DNA from: Notospermus geniculatus
Lineage: Eukaryota > Nemertea > Pilidiophora > Heteronemertea > Lineidae
Length of the DNA stretch: 64,000 bases
Assembly (NCBI GenBank): GCA_002633025.1
Contig: NMRB01000416.1
Coordinates: 112,044-176,043 of the forward strand
Direction: 5' to 3'
Below, piece by piece: positions 57,926-64,000 of the stretch. A program made the translations under genes and the position numbers. The stretch's first letter is position 1; each line of letters opens with the position of its first letter. A model generated the notes under the pieces. That model saw nothing but the letters and a program-made list of their open reading frames with translations, searched no databases and had not been told where the DNA came from.

Positions 57926-59365
57926 ATTGGTTACCAAGGTTAATGAGCTACTAGTAAATGAGTCTGAAGTATTTCCTGACCATTAGGTTACTGAAATTCC
58001 CTCCGTGGCCGGCAGCCATTTCCCAAGAGGGAACTCGGAGCTCATTATCGCAGTGAGTTCCACGACATGTTTGGCCTGAAATCAACAGGCAGTCTTCCTC
58101 AAGGACCATCACTACAGGAAGGCCTCCACTGTTTGTCACCCTTATCAGAAAGTATTGCCATGGTTACACCATGGTTATTTTTTTACCTCAGGCCTAGCAA
58201 TTATGGTAACACCTGCTAAAAGTCCTTGTCCTATTATTCTGGCAAAGTTGGTAGCAAGGTATTTGTGTCTGTCGCTGTGTGGCCTACCCACGCAATGTGA
58301 ATCTAACCACTCCTTGCTGGACAGAAAACCAGTCCATGGACCAGGCACCAGTGTTGACTACCATACTGTATAGACATGGCTGACAAGGAGCACCGGTTTT
58401 GAAGTCAAGACCTTGTTTGAACCCATGATAAATATTGTCAACAGTTCAAGTACGAACAGGTCTTGGTGACAGCTAGGTGCGTGGATGAATGATGGTGGTT
58501 GTGCAAGAGACAGATCTGGTTAGGGCTGTCTGGCGTAATGGAAATAACACACCATGAGTATAGACAAAGCTGACAGCATCATGCAGAAGACAGGGACCTT
58601 GCAGCACTGCTGAGTCATCGCAGCTGAGAGACCCCTGGTGGTCCCATGTCGTCGACAAGCAAAACAGTCCCATGTGTTGGTTCTGTTCACACTGGTGGCT
58701 GTTTGGAATTGGCGAGCCGGTCAGTTGACATAGTTCCCAGATCCCCAGCAGGGGGAGTTCTGCACAAAAACAACTGATCTTGCAGAAATGAGTCAAAAGT
58801 ATTGTTCTTTACTGATTCGGCTAAAAAAGGCAATCAGCAAATCATGGGTTAACTACTCCACGCGAGGTTTAAATTTCCACGTAACTTACACCATTTTGTT
58901 GCCGATATCACGGCATACCATCTTGTAGCAGAATAGACATTTGCCATGTGACATGATCCTGTGGCATTATGACATGAAAAGTAGATGGATCAATTGGATC
59001 CCGCAGGTCGTCATTGATCTTGGCGGGTGGGTGTACTATACTACACCTTGACTGATCACCGTGTAATCTACAGAGAGTCATGGGATAAGGACACGGAGAT
59101 TAGAACGCGGTTGTGGGTGGATGCCGCCGGTTGTGGGGCAATTCCCGTGTGACGCCGGTTCCCGTCTTGATCTTCAGGAAGTTGGTTCTATACATGGAAA
59201 GCTTGGATTCTTTGAGGACCCTTTTTAAACTCGGTTAGACGCTTTCTCAATCTGGTCCCCAGAGGCCCACTGCTCCTTGGATTCCAGGCTGCATCTGCAG
59301 GATTTTGATCTGCTGCCTTTAGCATCTCTTGCTTTTTTCTAAGAATATGTAACTAAACAAACGAC
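57926..59365. other. Intronic, nothing recognised
   Basis: No exon match; short frames only. Confidence 0.35.
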
Positions 59366-59480
59366 AGTCCTGCTAGCCCAGCTGGGGGACATGTTTATAG
59401 TTCAGGTGGCCACCATTGGACTGAGAAGCAGGAGGTCCCTGGTTCAAATCCCAGTGTCATGGGTGGCTCTAGTCTTCACT
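59366..59480 (+). mobile_element. SINE family 2 copy
   Basis: AGCCCAGCTGGGGGACATGT, AGTTCAGGTGGCCACC (A-box like), AGGAGGTCCCTGGTTCAAAT with CCCAGTGTCATGGGTGGCTC. Confidence 0.7.
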
Positions 59481-60019
59481 TCTTGAATGTTCTACAAGGA
59501 ACGTTCGGTTTAAATACCCTTTTTGGAGGAACCAGAACCTCAGTGGTAACAGGCCCAGAAATTACCACTGCTGGTATGCCACTTTGGCAGCCTGAAGCCT
59601 GTTCACAACAGGAGCCATTTTTGTCAAATACGTATCAGAAACAATAGATAGACTCCATTAATCGTGGGATGAGCCATCGTATGATACAGATCGCTGAGCA
59701 AAATGGAGAATCTCGTCTCCTCCTCCAATCGATATGACGATAAGTGACTAAAATGTCATCATTTTTGAAAGAATAGGCTTGCTGAATGGAACCATTACTA
59801 CCCGCCAGCGGTCGCAGATGTGTCAATGGAATTCGTAAGTGCAGCAGGGTCTCCATTAAATGCAACCATCCTGAGTCCTGATTACAAAATCAGTGCAGTT
59901 TTCTGTAGTCTATGTCTGCATGAGAAACATTGCAGCAGATTGGAGATAGAAGATTGTTACCCCCCACCTGAAAGACTCAACGCGAGCTCATCAATGATGT
60001 ACTGTAGTACTTGCACTTG

Positions 60020-60240
60020 TCTTTTTTCCGTCAGGGCCAAAGCCATAGCATTATTGGCGCTGGTGAGTTCACAAGAGGCCATCTCAAGCTACTCATGTGC
60101 CTCACTTGGATGGGGTCTTTTACTTGCCCTTGCAAAGGTGCAAGGCACCATGATTTAACGTCCCATGCGACGGACTGAAGAGCCAGGGATGATTAATCCC
60201 ATATGGCCTGGGATTTGAACACAGGACCAGCCACTTGCTA
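60020..60240 (-). mobile_element. SINE family 4, longest copy
   Basis: Read on the minus strand: TTTAGCAAGTGGCTGGTCCT, GTGTTCAAATCCCAGGCC (B box), ATGGTGCCTTGCACCTTTGC and CCAATAATGCTATGGC. Confidence 0.72.
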
Positions 60241-60591
60241 AAGCCCAGGTCACACTGTGGTGACTTAGGCGGGCGAATCCCCGCGAACTAGAATGAAATG
60301 AATGGTCCATGGATCATGTGCTCCCCCTTTGGACATAATAGTGTAATGACAGAGAGAGGTATTTACATGGTCCATGGACCATTTCATTCTAGTTTGCGGG
60401 GATTCGCCCGCCTTAAGCGGGTGATCCACTGTCACGATTTTTGCTTGAGACGCGGTTGCGTTCCCTTGCAGTTACCTTATAAGGACTTCCGATTGCCATA
60501 TAAGGTAACCGCAAGGGAACGCAACCCCGTATCGGGCCGAAATCGCAACAGTGGATCACCCGCTTTAGTCGCCACAGTGTGACCTGGGCTT
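60241..60591. mobile_element. Outer foldback MITE of a nested pair
   Basis: AAGCCCAGGTCACACTGTGG at the left, CCACAGTGTGACCTGGGCTT at the right. The inner arms GGCGGGCGAATCCCCGCGAA and the loop with GGTCCATGGA/TCCATGGACC also pair. A second element is inserted in the right arm. Confidence 0.88.
60416..60564. mobile_element. Inner MITE with TTA target duplication
   Basis: 149 bases, ends AGCGGGTGATCCACTGT and ACAGTGGATCACCCGCT, flanked by TTA at 60413-60415 and 60565-60567. The interior GCGTTCCCTTGC / GCAAGGGAACGC and TTACCTTATAAGG / ATATAAGGTAA pair as well. Confidence 0.88.
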
Positions 60592-61044
60592 AAGCAGACA
60601 TAATAACCACGACGTTATTGAGGTCCATGCTGCACCAATGGTGCAGTACAAATTTCCAGCACCACTCACAACTGAGGTTTAAGGTGCAATTCCCAGTTGT
60701 ACCTTATCATCTTCTACATTCACTCAGTCATGTCGGTCTCTCGAGGGTTAAGCGACCAGTAATCAATCAATCAATCGACACCGCTTTCAGATATTCAGAT
60801 CAAGACACTTGACAATGTCCCAACATGATACACGATCGTCATCAATTCAATCACGGTGTCAATTAAATCATCATGTTGTTGTTCATTAATAGTTTGTATA
60901 CAGCAGCAGACATAATGAAAGGTGTGAAGATAGATATTGGTCTGTGCCCTAATGATCAGGCTCTGTGTAGACTCCAAATGCAGTGCACAGTCTTTTTGAA
61001 GCGCTCCTTCAGTTTGTCAGAGGTAAGAAGTTCTGGCATCAGTT

Positions 61045-61430
61045 TCAAACTGTTGAAGGTGGCATAAGCTTTAACCTGTTGAAGGTGGCATAAGGCTTAA
61101 CCTGTTGAAGGTGGCATAGGTTTCAACCTGTTGAAGGTGGGATAGGTTTCAACCTTTTGAAGGTGGCATAAGCTTTAACTTGTTGAAGGTGGCATAAGCT
61201 TTAATCTGTTGAAGGTGGCATAAGCTTTAACCTGTTGAAGGTGGCATAAGCTTTAACCTGTTGAAGGTGGCATAAGCTTTAATCTGTTGAAAGTGGCATA
61301 AGCTTTAATCTGTTGACGGTGGCATAAGCTTCAAACTGTTGAAGGTGGCATAACTGCAACCTGTTGAAGGTGGCATAACTGCAACCTGTTGAAGGTGGCA
61401 TAAGGTTCAACCTGCTGAAGGTGGCCAGAG
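61045..61430. repeat. Minisatellite, 27-base unit, about 14 copies
   Basis: CTGTTGAAGGTGGCATAAGC followed by TTTAAC, with small variants and one or two shorter units near 61350-61400. Confidence 0.95.
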
Positions 61431-63229
61431 AACAGAAGAAGTGGAACTTTGTGAAGCTAGCTGCCATGGAATTAAACCATTATCTCCGTTTCTAGCATGA
61501 CTCAAATGTCATGATACCCCCTGATGAACCTGAACACTCAGTCAGCAGGAATGATATGCTTGTTTCAGAACTCGCCAAAAGGAAGAATGTTACAGGGCCT
61601 TGTCTGCACAACCCACGCTTGCATTCTGTTAGCAATTAACACAACAGCCCAAAGTGTTCCACACCCTGTCATGTGGGACTCTGCCTTTGGTCTTACTATA
61701 TTTAGCTAAAATGTAAAGCAAATTGCAGGTTTAATCTGACTCCTACACCATCTTTGTAATGTATATAGGATATATAGGATCTCATAGTGCTCCATTAAAT
61801 GATACAATGTTAAATGGAAAACAACTCTTCTTTTGGCAATTCATGCATGACTCATCCAACTGCAAGGCCTAGGGGGTCAAAATATCTACCCCCCGAAATC
61901 TCTGAACCATAAATTCTCCCTCTACACTGATTCTTCCACCCCACCCCCTACCACCCCCAACGCAGACCACTATTCAAGACCATTTAGGTCCCTAGTCAGC
62001 ACCTAAATGGTAAAAGGTAGTATCACCACCAACTGTTTATGATCAGTGGGAGCATGTTCCATTGATGTAATGGCTCTATCCTGTCCTACCAAGTACTCTA
62101 GCTTAGAGTGCAGCTGTTACTTCAAACAACCCTGCCCCCTCTGATCACAAAAGGTCACATATCCTTGACTCTTGTTAGTGGATGTGGAAGTGCCTCAGAG
62201 CTGATATTGCTAAAGAATTTCTCCATCAGCAGAGCTAGCGACGCAAATATTTACCAACGATCACGCCTGAAAATCTATTTGTAAATTCACAGTTAAACAT
62301 CATTTACAGATGTTCCAGGCCATTTATTCCACAGGCATGTCGATTTCACAAAGCAAAATAAGCCATTGAGAAGAAATTAACATCTTTCAAGGCCAGTCAA
62401 ATTTCAAACAGTACATTTCAAACATCACTTTGTGTTTAAGATGTTCAAACGAATTCATATCCTTTGGCGATCCGTCTTCACAGACCTTCAATCATTTCCG
62501 TCCTTTACCTCCGAGAGTTTTTGTGCTGCAACAATACCATTATTCTTCAAACAACTCCGGCAGTCGTTATCAAAGAGAGAAGGCCATTTCAATTTTCTTT
62601 GTCGTTGAACGAATTTCTCGACACCATTTTTGTAAAAAATGATTTCAAAGTTGAGTGTCAAGACAACATCATCAACCCTGAACAGGTTTCTTTTAATTTT
62701 TTCAATGTAGGAGGAAACCCACAGTTGTAGGAAAACATCTGCGACCGGATGGATGATATGTAGACAGAGCAAGGTGGGAGGGAGTGAAATACTTATTTGA
62801 TATGGTCTTTTCGATCATATTTTTGACTGAATGTATACCTTGGATGAGAAAGGGTTAAGTTCCACCAGCATCTTGTAGGCTACATTAATATCAGCTGGAA
62901 CGCACATTATTGGTCTCAGATATGTCCCTTCCAAAGTAACCCTGACAACCAGAAAAAAGTTTCCTTAAGAGTTATGGTTGGTTGTTCAGGTCTTCGAGGT
63001 AATCATACTAATGTATACACATCAAGCAAACCCACCTCAGATATACATAATGGGATTCTATTCACGGCTATTCTTAGGGCCCAGACTAGTGTGTCCATAA
63101 TCCGAGCAAGTGGCTACAGTGTCAACAGACTTATCTATCAGAATAAGATGTGTATCACACGGTTTTTACGGTACATACACGTTGCTTGATGAAAATGACA
63201 TAAGATTGCCATCAACATGGACTCTGCCC
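61431..63229. other. Intronic, nothing recognised apart from a SINE tail
   Basis: AATGTAGGAGGAAACCCACAG at about 62704 is a family 1 SINE tail. 62430-62730 is AT-rich with overlapping short frames on both strands and no family match. Confidence 0.35.
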
Positions 63230-63600
63230 TCTGCCCATGTACTTATTGACATCCAAAGAGCTTGTAACCACATAGTTACCCATATAGTTTCCACCCATGT
63301 AGTTATGGAGACCTATACATCTTGCACCAATGTAGTTATTGGTACCATGCAGCTTGCACCCATACAGTAATGAATATTCCCACCACTACCATATAGTTGT
63401 CGACATCCATGCAGCGGGGCTTGCATTGCCCATGTAGTTATGGATACCCATAGAGCTTGCATCCATGTAGTTATGGATATCCATCCAGCTCTCACCTGTG
63501 CAGTTTGGATATGCATAAAGCTTACACCTATCTAGCAATGGATATCCATTCCATATCACCCATATAGTTATGGGTATCCATATAGCATAGAGCAGATTCC
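63230..63600. repeat. Degenerate minisatellite, CCCATGTAGTTATGGATA type
   Basis: Units of about 33 bases such as CCATGTAGTTATGGATATCC and AT(A/C)CAGCTTGCA, irregular in length. It ends about 190 bases before the Epac exon. Confidence 0.8.
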
Positions 63601-63788
63601 CATCTATAGTTTTAGACTCATGTATAGTTCTGGAATTCCATTCAGATTGAAGGATACCACTTGGCTACAGCTATAGATTCCTGGTGTGGAATTCTACTCG
63701 CACGGTTTCCAAATACATCAACGGACACTATTGTTGAATAGTCGAATTTCACACCGACATTAACAGGCAGGAAATAATCAGTACTCAC

Positions 63789-63931
63789 ATGTGACACCCT
63801 TCTCCAAATCCTCGTAGTATCCATAGTAACAGAGTTGATGAAGCAGAGATGGATGGAATTTTTCAAAGGCCTTTATGTTCTTCAATTTGGAATATATCAC
63901 TTCAACATCATCACCAGAACGATCTGGAGGT
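63789..63931 (-). CDS. Epac: Epac N-terminal CNB-A exon
   Basis: A 143-base exon after TCTCCTGTTCCAG, ending before GTGAGT at 63783-63788. It supplies one base to finish a codon (Arg in homologues), then 47 codons, PPDRSGDDVEVIYSKLKNIK, AFEKFHPSLLHQLCYYGYYE and DLEKGVT, plus one base. The LKN-x-KAFEKFHP-x-LLHQ-x-C-x-x-GYYE-x-LEKG pattern is that of the Epac2 N-terminus, so this protein has the first cAMP domain that vertebrate Epac1 lacks. Exon phase matches exon 29648-29736 exactly. The start-codon exon lies beyond 64000. Confidence 0.95.
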
Positions 63932-64000
63932 CTGGAACAGGAGATGGGAGAGACAGAATTAAGTTTGGGCTTCTGGAGGTAGGAGACCATTTCCGTTCCC

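Noticed and set aside
62430-62772. Overlapping 70-94 codon frames on both strands
   Set aside because: AT-rich, no motif, and they end in a SINE tail; probably chance.

Overview
This is a draft-assembly window from an animal nuclear genome. The evidence is GT-AG introns of hundreds of bases to 34 kb, a very high load of short inverted-repeat transposons, tRNA-derived SINEs and minisatellites, and metazoan gene families. There are N gaps at 6229-6232, 11643-11662 and 36531-36759 and poly-G runs at 1-19 and about 35149-35161. The frequent TAGGCCTA and ACCGGT-type words and the repeat content suggest a marine invertebrate, perhaps an echinoderm or relative. That placement is inference with low confidence.

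Three host genes and one transposon-derived gene are supported. (1) Plus strand, 102-1687: the last four coding exons of a G2E3-like HECT-domain ubiquitin ligase, with the catalytic Cys region and the stop codon. (2) Minus strand, 63931 down to 13810: five well-supported exons of Epac (RAPGEF3/4 type, a cAMP-activated Rap exchange factor). They encode the first cAMP-binding domain (CNB-A) and the first part of the DEP domain. The 5' exons lie beyond 64000. The exons for the rest of DEP, CNB-B, REM, RA and CDC25 were not found and probably lie left of position 1. (3) Plus strand, 53790-55349: a complete intronless UDP-glycosyltransferase of 519 residues, nested in the 34-kb Epac intron. (4) Minus strand, 4101-5109: a relic of an IS3EU-like DDE-integrase transposon whose catalytic core is missing.

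The most unusual signal is a 2.47-kb open segment at 14363-16836, between the CNB-A and DEP exons of Epac and on the same strand. It fits the Epac reading frame at both ends, through an AG acceptor and a GC-type donor. It encodes about 825 residues with nine tandem 16-residue RKSVDLPG repeats, two PLDLS (CtBP-type) motifs and a second VEVDL array. If spliced as inferred, it is a giant linker exon in a cAMP sensor. Epac also has an apparent 2-base frameshift in the CNB-A exon (24401-24549). A conserved-looking linker exon (17874-18009) has a phase that does not fit its upstream neighbour unless a base is missing or an extra 103-base exon is included.

The rest is intronic or intergenic and repeat-rich. 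1.9-13.8 kb holds nested MITEs, tandem repeats and a near-perfect hairpin. 18-29 kb holds MITEs, six copies (window-wide) of a TTAAGGACACC-type palindromic element and a SINE family. 29-38 kb holds nuclear-receptor-like half-site minisatellites, a non-LTR retrotransposon tail and a gap. 38-53 kb holds a three-layer nested MITE, several foldback elements and minisatellites, one ending about 180 bases before the UGT start codon. 55-64 kb holds SINEs, a nested MITE pair and long minisatellites before the Epac CNB-A exon at 63.8 kb.
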